Positions 37,036 to 45,735 are shown, counted from the stretch's first letter. The stretch: DNA of 53,527 nucleotides from Chloroflexota bacterium (GCA_019456165.1 VRUJ01000004.1:1-53527); one strand, 5' to 3'. The notes: generated from the letters alone by a model not told the origin. Translations and numbers: made by a program.

Positions 37036-37059
37036 GGGCGCAGCGGTGCTTCGCCCCTA
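37033..37059. repeat. REP-like palindrome closing the cassette array
   Basis: AGGGGCGCAGC and GCTTCGCCCCT are complementary with one mismatch around GGT, overlapping the copy 3 stop. The same type of element recurs at 52221 and inside the transposase near 53101. Confidence 0.6.
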
Positions 37060-37131
37060 CTTAAATATTTTCAAGAAATTTCGCTGTTATCTGCATGCAT
37101 TAGCTCATATAAAATCCCCCCTAAAAAAACC

Positions 37132-37380
37132 TCACTCTACCTTGAAGATCTCATCACCCTCGCGCACGCGCTCATCCACCTTCAGGGCCACATCGCTGCC
37201 CTTCTTGGCAGTCTCGACCTCTTTGTGATCGATCTGCATCGAGGCTATCTTCTGGGTGAAGTCAGTTGAATGTCCCATTACGTGAATCTCATCCCCCACA
37301 TTCAACTTGCCGCTGAGTTCCAACACAGCCACATTGATCTTACCGAAAAAATGGGTTACTTTTCCAAGCTTGGTTTCCAT
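37132..37380 (-). CDS. Translation elongation factor-like small protein (EF-Tu domain 2 fold)
   Basis: The 82-residue protein begins at ATG 37380, with GAGGAGG 5 nt upstream. It is a single beta-barrel domain of the EF-Tu domain 2 type: GKVTHFFGKINVAVLEL, LNVGDEIHVMGHSTDF, QIASMQ-like (KIASMQIDHKEVETA) and VREGDEIFKVE. It lacks any GTPase domain. Such stand-alone proteins are widespread but their role is not known. Confidence 0.85.
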   Translation of the reverse strand: METKLGKVTHFFGKINVAVLELSGKLNVGDEIHVMGHSTDFTQKIASMQIDHKEVETAKKGSDVALKVDERVREGDEIFKVE

Positions 37381-37418
37381 GGCGTCCTCCTCAGAACACA
37401 CAAAAAAATATTACCTTT

Positions 37419-37447
37419 ACTATACAATATTGTAATTCCAAAATCAA
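37419..37447 (-). promoter_or_regulatory. Sigma-70 promoter for the EF-Tu-domain-2-like gene
   Basis: On the minus strand TTGATT (37442-37447) and TATAGT (37419-37424) are 17 bp apart. The leader is about 35 nt and holds a good ribosome site. Confidence 0.6.
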
Positions 37448-37491
37448 TAGCTTAACCGTAATACATAATCGACTTATTACCTGATTCCTAA

Positions 37492-37520
37492 TTGACCAAT
37501 GGCCTAACCCCCATTACAAT
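37492..37520 (+). promoter_or_regulatory. Sigma-70 promoter, probably leaderless, for the helicase gene
   Basis: TTGACC (37492-37497) and TACAAT (37515-37520) are 17 bp apart. The ATG at 37527 follows the -10 box by 6 nt, with no Shine-Dalgarno. Confidence 0.65.
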
Positions 37521-37526
37521 CAAAAG

Positions 37527-39704
37527 ATGAACCTGCTCGCCAATCTTAACCCCCAGCAGCAGCAAGCTCTCACCGCTGGAACTGGACCTGTGCTCGTCCT
37601 GGCCGGACCCGGATCTGGCAAAACACGCGTGCTCACTAACCGTATTGCCTATTTAATCAGCCATCTGGGTGTACGCCCCTATAATATCCTCGCGGTTACT
37701 TTCACGAACAAAGCCGCCCGCCAGATGCAGCAGCGAGTGGAGGAACTACTCGGTGAGAACCTGCGCGGCCTGAGCTTGGGCACTTTCCACGCAACCTGCG
37801 CCCGTTTACTACGCCGCGAGGCTGATTACCTGCCCTTTAAAAGCAGCTTCGTCATTTTCAATGATGATGACCAACGCAACCTGGTTAAACGCGCACTGCG
37901 CGAGTTTGACATCGACGAAAAGCGCTACCGCCCTCACAGCGTCCACGGCAGCATCTCGCGCGCCAAGAATGAACTCATTCTTCCGGCCGAATACCCCAAC
38001 ACAAATTACCGGGACGAAGTAGTCGCCCGAGTTTACACCCGTTACCAGGAACTGCTGCTCTCCAGCAACGCCCTAGATTTCGACGACCTGCTCATGTGGA
38101 CCGCGCGCCTGCTTGAAGAACAGCCTGCGGTACGCGAAAAATATTCCCGCCGTTACGAACACGTCCTGGTCGACGAGTTCCAAGACACCAACATGGCCCA
38201 ATACCTCCTGCTCAAACATCTGGCCGCCTTTCACCGCAACATCTTCGTGGTTGGCGACAGCGACCAATCCATTTATCGCTGGCGCGGCGCAGACCACCGC
38301 AACGTGCAGCGCTTTGAACAGGATTTCCCCGATGCTCAGGTGATCTTATTGGAGCACAATTACCGTTCTACCCAAATCATCCTTGACGCCGCAATGGCGG
38401 TGATCGACCGAAACCCTCACCGCACGCGTAAGAGCCTTTTCACTGAACGTGGCTCGGGTGATAAGATCATCCTACAAGAAGTCTTCGACGGTCGTGAGGA
38501 AGCTAGTTTTGTGGTCAACTCCATTGCCCAGGAAGTTCTCCAGGGAGCTGAGCCGGGTAATTTCGCGGTTATGTACCGCACCAACGCCCAATCCCGTCAG
38601 TTGGAAGAAGCCTTCCTACAAGCCAATCTGCCCTACAAGCTGGTTGGCGCGCAGCGTTTTTACGGGCGCAGGGAAGTCAAAGACATACTCGCTTATTTGC
38701 ATTTGGTGTACAACCCTGAAAACGAAACCAGCCTTCTTCGCGTGATCAACACTCCGCGCCGCAAGATTGGCAATAAAACCCTGGAAGACCTGCGTACCCT
38801 GGCAATCAACGAAAATACCAGCCTAAGCGCAATCCTGCTGGATCTTGCCCAAGGAGAAGGCAGCGAATTCTACGGCTCCTTTACTAGAGGAGCTGGCCTG
38901 GCTCTTTCAAGATTTGGCGATCTGCTCACTGGATGGCGCGCGTTAATAAACGATCTGCCGCCTCTGGGTCTGATGGATAGGATTCTCAACGATGTGGATT
39001 ACCAAAGCTACCTTGACGATGGCTCGGAAGAAGGTATTGACCGCTGGGATAACGTGCTCGAACTACGCCGGCTTGCTGCCGAATACAGCGACCGCGGCAT
39101 AACAGATTTCCTACAAGACATAGCTCTAGTCTCAGACCAGGATACGCTGGATGAGACCGCAAACGTACCCACGCTTATGACCTTGCATGCTGCTAAGGGA
39201 CTGGAATTCCCTGTGGTTTTCATTGCCGGGCTTCAAGACGGCACTCTGCCCCACGTGCGCTCATTTGACGACCCCGAAGCAATGGCCGAAGAACGACGCC
39301 TGTTATACGTCGGCATTACGCGTGCCAAAGACCGTCTCTACCTGCTACACGCACTCAACCGCAGCACCTACGGCTATACCGAACCCAGCGATCCTTCCAG
39401 GTACCTGAGCGATATTCCAGACGAGTTAGTAGAAGGTGGAAACCAGGTGTTAATTGGTAAACCCTCCCGCACCGTCCGCGCCGATCTATGGGAGGCTGCT
39501 TCTCCAGCTTCCCCAGTCCCCGTATTACAATCCGAATACAAGGCTGGCATGCAAGTCAGGCACCCTGCCTGGGGAGAGGGCATGGTCCTAAATAGCAAAA
39601 TCCAGGATGGAGAAGAAATTGTGGATGTATTTTTCGAGGATAAAGGTTTGAAGAAATTAGCAGCATCCCTGGCAAAACTAGAACTTGTGAATACCAACCA
39701 ATGA
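37527..39704 (+). CDS. pcrA: UvrD/PcrA-type superfamily 1 DNA helicase
   Basis: The 725-residue protein has the full set of UvrD-type motifs: Q-motif LNPQQQQAL, Walker A AGPGSGKTRVL, VTFTNKAA, Walker B VDEFQDTN, VGDSDQSIYRWRGAD, LEHNYRST, LMTLHAAKGLEFP and LLYVGITRAKDRL. The C-terminal Tudor-like segment (VRHPAWGEGMVLNSKI) is typical of PcrA, which contacts RNA polymerase. It unwinds DNA 3' to 5' in repair and in removing recombination filaments. The coding region lies close to the leaderless promoter. Confidence 0.95.
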   Translation: MNLLANLNPQQQQALTAGTGPVLVLAGPGSGKTRVLTNRIAYLISHLGVRPYNILAVTFTNKAARQMQQRVEELLGENLRGLSLGTFHATCARLLRREADYLPFKSSFVIFNDDDQRNLVKRALREFDIDEKRYRPHSVHGSISRAKNELILPAEYPNTNYRDEVVARVYTRYQELLLSSNALDFDDLLMWTARLLEEQPAVREKYSRRYEHVLVDEFQDTNMAQYLLLKHLAAFHRNIFVVGDSDQSIYRWRGADHRNVQRFEQDFPDAQVILLEHNYRSTQIILDAAMAVIDRNPHRTRKSLFTERGSGDKIILQEVFDGREEASFVVNSIAQEVLQGAEPGNFAVMYRTNAQSRQLEEAFLQANLPYKLVGAQRFYGRREVKDILAYLHLVYNPENETSLLRVINTPRRKIGNKTLEDLRTLAINENTSLSAILLDLAQGEGSEFYGSFTRGAGLALSRFGDLLTGWRALINDLPPLGLMDRILNDVDYQSYLDDGSEEGIDRWDNVLELRRLAAEYSDRGITDFLQDIALVSDQDTLDETANVPTLMTLHAAKGLEFPVVFIAGLQDGTLPHVRSFDDPEAMAEERRLLYVGITRAKDRLYLLHALNRSTYGYTEPSDPSRYLSDIPDELVEGGNQVLIGKPSRTVRADLWEAASPASPVPVLQSEYKAGMQVRHPAWGEGMVLNSKIQDGEEIVDVFFEDKGLKKLAASLAKLELVNTNQ

Positions 39705-39756
39705 TCAATTCAACCCTAAAAGCTAGTTACTCTAATTCAGACTATTGGACTTTTCG

Positions 39757-40743
39757 ATGCCCATGAATATTTTCATCACCGGCGGGGCAGGCTACATCGG
39801 CTCTGTTACCGCCCAAGCCCTACTCGACGCGGGCCACACTGTCACAGTTTACGATTCGCTGATCACAGGCCACAAGGCGGCTGTCCCCAGCGGAGCAGAA
39901 TTCATCCACGCCAACCTGAACGACCTTCAAACGCTTGCAACCACGCTCACTGGTCAAACTTTTGACGCCGTAATACACTTCGCCGCATTTATTGAGGCTG
40001 GCGAGAGCATGAAAGACCCCGGCAAATACTTCCAAAATAATGTCATCAACTCTCTCAAGCTGATCGAATTTTCCCACCAGGCGGGAATTAAGAACTTTGT
40101 GCTCTCTTCAACTGCCGCAGTGTACAAAACCAGTGTTCTTCCTCTCACCGAAGAAGCTGAAATTGCCCCGCAAAACGCTTACGGCCAAACCAAGCTGATG
40201 ATTGAACAGGTCCTCGAATGGTACAACCAGATCTACGGTAATCGCTTCGCAGCCCTGCGGTATTTCAATGCAGCTGGAGCGGAGGCAGGCCGAGGCGAGG
40301 CGCATAATCCAGAATCCCATCTAATCCCCAAAGTGCTAGAGGTAGCATTAGGCCAGCGGCCAGAGATACACATTTTTGGGGATGATTACGACACTCCAGA
40401 TGGAACAGCCATCCGAGATTACATTCACATTGGAGACCTCGCTGCTGCCCACGTCTTGGCACTAGAAGGATTGCAGAAGCACGATCGTTTAGTGTACAAT
40501 CTTGGCAATGGTACAGGCTATTCGGTAAAAGAGGTTATCGATACCGCACGCCAAGTCACCGGACACGCCATCCCTGCCCTCAATTCTCCAAGACGCCCCG
40601 GAGATCCTGATCGTTTGGTAGCCTCCTCTGAGCTTATCCAAAAGGATCTAAGCTGGGAGCCTCAAAAACCAAAGCTAGAAGATATTATTGCTAGCGCTTG
40701 GGATTGGCACAATGCCCATCCAAACGGCTATCAAGAAAGCTAA
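39757..40743 (+). CDS. galE: UDP-glucose 4-epimerase
   Basis: A 328-residue protein from ATG 39757; ATG 39763, giving MNIFITGG, is equally possible and no clear ribosome site decides. It is an extended short-chain dehydrogenase: the NAD-binding GGAGYIG, catalytic SSTAAVY and YGQTK (Tyr and Lys), then RYFNAAGAE and RDYIHIGDLA typical of GalE. It interconverts UDP-glucose and UDP-galactose for surface sugars or galactose use. Confidence 0.94.
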   Translation: MPMNIFITGGAGYIGSVTAQALLDAGHTVTVYDSLITGHKAAVPSGAEFIHANLNDLQTLATTLTGQTFDAVIHFAAFIEAGESMKDPGKYFQNNVINSLKLIEFSHQAGIKNFVLSSTAAVYKTSVLPLTEEAEIAPQNAYGQTKLMIEQVLEWYNQIYGNRFAALRYFNAAGAEAGRGEAHNPESHLIPKVLEVALGQRPEIHIFGDDYDTPDGTAIRDYIHIGDLAAAHVLALEGLQKHDRLVYNLGNGTGYSVKEVIDTARQVTGHAIPALNSPRRPGDPDRLVASSELIQKDLSWEPQKPKLEDIIASAWDWHNAHPNGYQES

Positions 40744-40757
40744 CCAAGGAGTATCTC

Positions 40758-41366
40758 ATGAGGTCGCAGAAATCTTTCGGCAAACGCCACCGCCTCCTAT
40801 ATTACAAACACACCATGGACCGGCTTTGGCGGATAAACTTCTTGCTAGACATAGTGCTTTGGTTTACCTGGTATTACAGGTATCTTGGTCCCACAATAGA
40901 TAATTTCGTGCTAGGTTCCGCGGTTGTAGTCCTTGTGTTCACGGTATTTGCTATCTCAACCCGCAATATGAGCTACGTACAAGCCAGGCAAGATCACTTA
41001 AGACTGGTAACTCCCTTCATGCGCTTAAAAATTTCTTACCGGCGTATAAAATCTGCCCGTCCGAATGAATTTGTGAAGATTTTTTCTCCCCGCGGCTTGA
41101 GCTGGGCGGATAAACGTTTTTTGCGGCCCTATTTCAGCAAGACGGCATTATCGATCATACTAAACGGCTTCCCCCTTCCGAAACCTATATTGCGATTGTT
41201 CTTCCCCAAACATTTCTTTAATCCTCAAGAAAAGTATGGATTGGTTATCGTTGTGCCCGACTGGATGGCCCTATCCACTGAATATGAAAGCTTTCAAGGC
41301 GCCTGGAAGGACAAGCAGAGCCAGCGTCCAAGAGGTACAAGCTTACGCGGCATGTACGGGGAATGA
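40758..41366 (+). CDS. Membrane protein of unknown function with two N-terminal helices
   Basis: The 202-residue protein starts at ATG 40758 behind AAGGAG; the frame runs further into galE but that part is a shadow. Two membrane helices (about 27-45 and 50-68) are followed by a basic cytoplasmic domain (YVQARQDHLRLVTPFMRLKISYRRI), which resembles a bacterial PH-like domain in layout. The C-terminus is basic. Its stop overlaps the next start by 4 bp (ATGA), so the two are translationally coupled. I cannot assign a function. Confidence 0.8.
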   Translation: MRSQKSFGKRHRLLYYKHTMDRLWRINFLLDIVLWFTWYYRYLGPTIDNFVLGSAVVVLVFTVFAISTRNMSYVQARQDHLRLVTPFMRLKISYRRIKSARPNEFVKIFSPRGLSWADKRFLRPYFSKTALSIILNGFPLPKPILRLFFPKHFFNPQEKYGLVIVVPDWMALSTEYESFQGAWKDKQSQRPRGTSLRGMYGE

Positions 41367-41785
41367 AAATCTATTTTGCCTGCTCCATCACCGGGGGACG
41401 TGATGACGAAGCTGTGTACCAGGCAATCGTCGATGCTCTGCTTGAAGACGGGCACGAAGTTCCAACTGCTCACATAGCAAAACCGGAGGTTATCTCCCTG
41501 GAACATGTAGTTGAGCCAGAGGAAGTATTTACCAGAGACGTAGATTGGATAAATAATAGCAATGCCTTAATCGCCGAGGTTAGTACGCCATCGCATGGGG
41601 TTGGCTATGAAATTGCTTACGCCTTAAGCATCTCAAAGCCAGTTTTGTGCTGCTATAAGAAAGGGGCAAAGGTTTCTAAGATGATCACGGGGAATACACA
41701 TGCACAACTAACAGTTCGTGCATACACAGATTTGGATAATGCTCAAAGCGTGGCACGAAACTTTATAAGTCAATTAACCTCATAA
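41363..41785 (+). CDS. Nucleoside 2-deoxyribosyltransferase-family N-glycosidase (DNPH1-like)
   Basis: The 140-residue protein fits the small 2-deoxynucleoside 5-phosphate N-hydrolase family: IYFACSITGGRDDEAVYQ at the N-terminus, DVDWINNSNALIAEVSTPS in the middle, and the catalytic Glu in GVGYEIAYAL. It would split deoxynucleotides into base and deoxyribose phosphate in nucleotide clean-up. It is coupled to the upstream membrane protein gene. Confidence 0.85.
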   Translation: MKIYFACSITGGRDDEAVYQAIVDALLEDGHEVPTAHIAKPEVISLEHVVEPEEVFTRDVDWINNSNALIAEVSTPSHGVGYEIAYALSISKPVLCCYKKGAKVSKMITGNTHAQLTVRAYTDLDNAQSVARNFISQLTS

Positions 41786-41835
41786 GCGTTAAAGATCAGT
41801 GAAGATACAACACAAATGAGCCGGTGGGGGCTGCC

Positions 41836-43767
41836 CTATTTGCTATTGTTCGCAATAGCAATCGGAATAACAATCGTAAAAGTGGAACCCTTCCCTAAAA
41901 TAGAATCAACCCAAATGCGGCCATGGTGGTTCTCCACAATTGTCTTCACAATTGCCAAACCGAGACCAGTTCCCTGAATCTCTCTGGGGGCATTGCTGGC
42001 GCGGAAAAACTTATTGAATATTTGGGATTGCTCATCAGCTGGGATGCCTAGCCCGGTATCAAGCACCTGAATAATTAGCTGTTCATTTTCTTCCATCGAT
42101 TTAATAATTATGTCACCACCCTCCAAGGTGTACTTAATTGCGTTGCCAATTATGTTATCAAACATCTGGCGTAACTGAATAGGGTTACCGATCACGACAG
42201 GTAATTCGCCTTTGAATTCCAATTTAATATTCTGTTTTTTTTCTTCTATCTGGTTGGCTAATCCATCCAACGATAAGTTCAAGATCGAACTGAGTGGCAC
42301 CCTTTCTATCTGAGTTTCCAGGTTTACCTCAATACGTCCAAGGTCGAGTAAATCGTCGATCAAATCGGTGATGTTGTTGACACTTAATTGCACCCGCTTG
42401 ATAAACTCGGCCTGCTGTTCATTTACATCACCCAGGCGTTCAATCAGCTCCACATATCCCATAATTGCGGTTAGGGGAGAACGCAGATCATGTGAAACTG
42501 CATTGACAAAATCGCTTTTAGACCGATCTAGCTCTTTTAAATATGTGATATCGTGGAGTATCGCTACTAAACCAAAATCCGGGATCTCGGTGGTTTGAAT
42601 ATTATAAAAACGAGATTTCTCCACTTCAATTTCGATACGGCTTGACTTTTCCCCTTCGCCTTTTAGGATTTTCAATAGATCATCATGCTCAAACACATCC
42701 TCGACGGCTGCGCCATTAAAATCCTTGTCACCCAATCTAAATATCTGTCGCGCTGCGGGGTTGATTAAAATCAAGGTGCCATCTGGTCCAACCCCGATCA
42801 CGCCGTCATTTATTTTGGTTAGAATAGTCTCTAATTTTTCGCGTTCGACTTCTGTATGAGAGTAAAGCTGGGCATTATCAATCGCGATTGCAGCATAATC
42901 TGCCATCGCGGTCATAAACGTAACGTGTTCTGGTTCAAAGCTTGTTCCTGTTTGGCGGTTATCTACACCTAAAACACCGATGGTGCGCCCATGAATTGCC
43001 AGTGGCACGTACATTAATGTGTAAACCAAATAAGCGGTTTTGATCTTTTGAGGAGTTTCTGCATCAATGAAAGCGGGTTTACCAGTTTTTAGTACTTCAC
43101 CTGCCAAAGTATCCTCGGCTGGCATGCGAAAAGTGCTCACAAATTCCTCTTGGAAGTTTCGGGCTGCACGCATATATAACTCGCCGCTTTCCTCGTCCAA
43201 AAGCAAGATACTACCTTCCTCTGCACCAGTGAATTCCACAGCAACCTCGACAACCGTAGTTAACACCCGATCAAGGTCTAGCTCAGATGTGAGTGAACGT
43301 CCGACTTTGGCCAACGCTTCTAACTCATCCACCTTCTGTTGCAGCGGGCCCGTATAACGGCTAGCTTCGAGTTTTAGCCACGCATTCCAATCCTGGCTGC
43401 GCTGCAAGCCGCGTTTGACGGCCCCCAAAACATCATCTGGGTGCAAAGGCGGAGTCAACCAGGCTACAAGACCTAGGCGCGCAAACTGAATAGGCATGGA
43501 ATCGCTGGAATCTTTTGTAAATAAAATTATTGGTAATGTGGGTTGTTTTTTGAGCATTTTGGCAGCAAACTCGAGGTGATGGCCATCTTCCAGGTCATCA
43601 CCCAAGATCATCAAGTCTGGGCGTGCAGACGTGATCAAAGTCTCCCCTTGCGTACAGGACTTGGAAACTGATACACGGAATTTTTCGGGTCCAAGGATAT
43701 TCCGCTCAATCAGTTTGGAAGTTTGAGAATCTGCCATTACGAGCAATATATGCGGATTAGCGGCCAT
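41836..43767 (-). CDS. Sensor histidine kinase with N-terminal pseudo-receiver: REC-GAF-PAS-HisKA-HATPase
   Basis: In the 643-residue protein the receiver-like domain (about 5-125) lacks the phosphoacceptor: the expected ILD reads ILG in PDLMILGDDLEDG, and the KP motif reads PP. A GAF domain (about 150-320) and a PAS domain (about 330-410, EKLETILTKINDGVIGV) follow. The kinase core is complete: H-box SHDLRSP, N-box NIIGNAIKYTLEGG, G1 DTGLGI, G2 GTGLGL. It lies 50 bp downstream of the other receiver-kinase gene on the same strand, so the two probably form one operon and may heterodimerise. Confidence 0.9.
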   Translation of the reverse strand: MAANPHILLVMADSQTSKLIERNILGPEKFRVSVSKSCTQGETLITSARPDLMILGDDLEDGHHLEFAAKMLKKQPTLPIILFTKDSSDSMPIQFARLGLVAWLTPPLHPDDVLGAVKRGLQRSQDWNAWLKLEASRYTGPLQQKVDELEALAKVGRSLTSELDLDRVLTTVVEVAVEFTGAEEGSILLLDEESGELYMRAARNFQEEFVSTFRMPAEDTLAGEVLKTGKPAFIDAETPQKIKTAYLVYTLMYVPLAIHGRTIGVLGVDNRQTGTSFEPEHVTFMTAMADYAAIAIDNAQLYSHTEVEREKLETILTKINDGVIGVGPDGTLILINPAARQIFRLGDKDFNGAAVEDVFEHDDLLKILKGEGEKSSRIEIEVEKSRFYNIQTTEIPDFGLVAILHDITYLKELDRSKSDFVNAVSHDLRSPLTAIMGYVELIERLGDVNEQQAEFIKRVQLSVNNITDLIDDLLDLGRIEVNLETQIERVPLSSILNLSLDGLANQIEEKKQNIKLEFKGELPVVIGNPIQLRQMFDNIIGNAIKYTLEGGDIIIKSMEENEQLIIQVLDTGLGIPADEQSQIFNKFFRASNAPREIQGTGLGLAIVKTIVENHHGRIWVDSILGKGSTFTIVIPIAIANNSK

Positions 43768-43817
43768 AACTCAATTCAACCTATCTCGGCTTTCCGGGTT
43801 ATATATATTCACAATAT

Positions 43818-45479
43818 TCATACTGCCTCTTTAGGTAATAACGTGAAATGAAAAGTGGAGCCGGCCTCTAATTTACTTTCTACCCACACTTCTCCGCCAT
43901 GAGCATTTACAATCTCTTTCACCAAAGTTAATCCCACGCCTAAGCCCCCAACCTCGTCATTAGTTTGCCCATCTATTTTATAAAAGTAGTCGAACACTCG
44001 TTTTAAATTCTTTTTAGCTATTCCTTGGCCTTCATCCTTGACCGAAACATGCACCTGTTCTTCTGGATCTCCCTTAACGGTAACTACAACTTCCCCATTT
44101 TTAGGGCTAAATTTAATCGCGTTTGAAAGCAGGGCATCAAATACCAATGCGATTTGATTAGCATCTACATATGCCAACACTGGTTCTGAGGGAAGCACTG
44201 CGGTGAGTTTGGTGCGGTTTTGGGCACTGAAGTTTTTAAATCGCGATAAAGCTTGATTTACCAGGTTGTTTACACTCACTTCAGCCAATTCCTTTGGTGA
44301 TGTGACTTCGTGCATCATAGTCATAACGTTCACGATCTCAACCACACGATGGAGCTTTTGGTCTAAAATTTCTAAGACCGCGACCTGCTCGTTGGACAAT
44401 TTACCCAGTTCGCCCTTAACTAACTTTTCTACATAATCCTTGGTAGAAACTAGGGGTTCGTGAAGTTCTATACCAACATTCTGGATGATCTCTTCTTTAG
44501 CGCGTTCACTAACCATTGCTCTTTCAACCGCAGCCTGCAACGTTCCGGCGCGTTCATCAATGGCCTGGAACAAGCGAACATTAACTAGAGATATCGAAGC
44601 GTAATCGCTTACTGCTTCTAACATGGCTTGATCGCTTGGCTCAAACTCATTTGGATCTTTGCGCATGACCGCTAGCGTCGCGATTGTCTGTCGCTTTACT
44701 TTTACGGGAACTATAAGCGCAGCTTTTCCTAACGCGGACATCTGGAACTGTTCTATAGCTTCCCCGTGAATAGAAAATGCCTCACCAGAACGGGCTACTA
44801 AAGAACTGATACCGTCATCCCAAGCTTTATTCAAGTTAGCAGCCAATGATTTGGGAAGATTTATGAATGCCCTGAGAATATACACATCTTCGCGCTCGTC
44901 AAAAACTAGCAACCACCCATAATCCGCTTCTGTAATGCTCACCGCACCTTCAACAATGGTATTGAAAAGTTTGTCTTGGCCTGTTACTGAGGTAACTGCT
45001 TTTCCGATGCTAAAAATTGTGGTTAGCTCACGCACCCTTTTTTGTAGCTGTTCGTTGGTTGCTTGAACCTTGCGGGAAAGGCGCTCTCTTTCGCTGCGTG
45101 CCCTCACCTGCTTGAGAGCGCGTTCAACGGCTGAGACCACCTCAGTCTCCCTCACCGGCGAGCCTACATAATCTGAAGCTCCCAGCCTGAAAGCCTGAAT
45201 AACATCTCGTTCTTTCCCTTCGGGGGCGATCATAATTACCGGGATGTCGATCTGCTGTGCGCTGAGGGCGACCATAAGGTCTTTACCGCTCAAGCCAGGT
45301 AGCTCAAGGTTTGCAATCACAACATCTGGCGCAAATTCTACCGCTTGCTGGATAGCCGAACTGGCTTCGCTCACAATCTTCACATTGAAACCTTGAGGTG
45401 TTAAAGCCTGACGCGCGATTAGGTCGCTTACCATTGGGTCGCTTTCAACAACCAGTATGCGTTCTTCCTGATCCACCAT
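43818..45479 (-). CDS. Receiver-GAF-kinase protein lacking both phosphoacceptors
   Basis: The 553-residue protein has a receiver-like domain (about 5-120) in which the phosphoacceptor Asp is Asn (VVIANLELPG) and the conserved Lys before Pro is Ser (GSPVRE). A coiled coil (about 125-155) and a GAF domain (about 160-310) follow. The dimerisation helix aligns without gaps to the kinase at 32814, but the H-box reads GIELHEP where SHELRTP is expected, so the phosphoacceptor His is Ile. The ATPase domain looks intact: N-box LLSNAIKFSP, G1 DEGQGI, G2 GLGVGL. It may act on a partner kinase, such as the product of the next gene, rather than on itself. Confidence 0.9.
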   Translation of the reverse strand: MVDQEERILVVESDPMVSDLIARQALTPQGFNVKIVSEASSAIQQAVEFAPDVVIANLELPGLSGKDLMVALSAQQIDIPVIMIAPEGKERDVIQAFRLGASDYVGSPVRETEVVSAVERALKQVRARSERERLSRKVQATNEQLQKRVRELTTIFSIGKAVTSVTGQDKLFNTIVEGAVSITEADYGWLLVFDEREDVYILRAFINLPKSLAANLNKAWDDGISSLVARSGEAFSIHGEAIEQFQMSALGKAALIVPVKVKRQTIATLAVMRKDPNEFEPSDQAMLEAVSDYASISLVNVRLFQAIDERAGTLQAAVERAMVSERAKEEIIQNVGIELHEPLVSTKDYVEKLVKGELGKLSNEQVAVLEILDQKLHRVVEIVNVMTMMHEVTSPKELAEVSVNNLVNQALSRFKNFSAQNRTKLTAVLPSEPVLAYVDANQIALVFDALLSNAIKFSPKNGEVVVTVKGDPEEQVHVSVKDEGQGIAKKNLKRVFDYFYKIDGQTNDEVGGLGVGLTLVKEIVNAHGGEVWVESKLEAGSTFHFTLLPKEAV

Positions 45480-45547
45480 GTATTAAATGATAGCACGGAT
45501 ACGTTATTTTTGGAGAATTTAACTTATTGAAAATCTTAAGAATCCGC

Positions 45548-45561
45548 TGCCAAGCTTGGCA
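45548..45561. promoter_or_regulatory. Perfect 14-bp palindrome between divergent genes
   Basis: TGCCAAGCTTGGCA lies between the start of the receiver-kinase operon (45479, minus) and the J-domain gene promoter (45655, plus). It could be an operator for either. It does not match CIRCE. Confidence 0.35.
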
Positions 45562-45654
45562 CTTATGTGTGGTATATATTTTATTGGCGATTTGTAGCTG
45601 GCTTTTGTACTATAACTGTGATGTTAGAGTTGTATTAAAGTTGTCTCTGGACGC

Positions 45655-45684
45655 TTGACTCTAATTTATCCTTGGTCATACAAT
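45655..45684 (+). promoter_or_regulatory. Sigma-70 promoter for the J-domain gene
   Basis: TTGACT (45655-45660) and TACAAT (45679-45684) are 18 bp apart. The ATG at 45736 leaves a leader of about 45 nt. Confidence 0.6.
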
Positions 45685-45735
45685 TAGGCAGCGAACAATT
45701 TGGAAATATTTAATTTTTCGAATGGAAATCAATTA

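Larger units (their letters stand above)
36292..37056. repeat. Three tandem 255-bp units covering the 3' end of the phosphotransferase gene
   Basis: Units run 36292-36546, 36547-36801 and 36802-37056. The first unit is inside the phosphotransferase gene up to its stop plus a short GC-rich spacer. Units 1 and 2 are nearly identical in the second half; unit 3 is clearly diverged. The period is 85 codons, so all units keep one reading frame, and each ends in LHHKAG plus stop and a palindrome. Confidence 0.9.

Noticed and set aside
36292..37059. Tandem repeats as a CRISPR array
   Set aside because: Units are 255 bp, coding, and lack short identical repeats with unique spacers.
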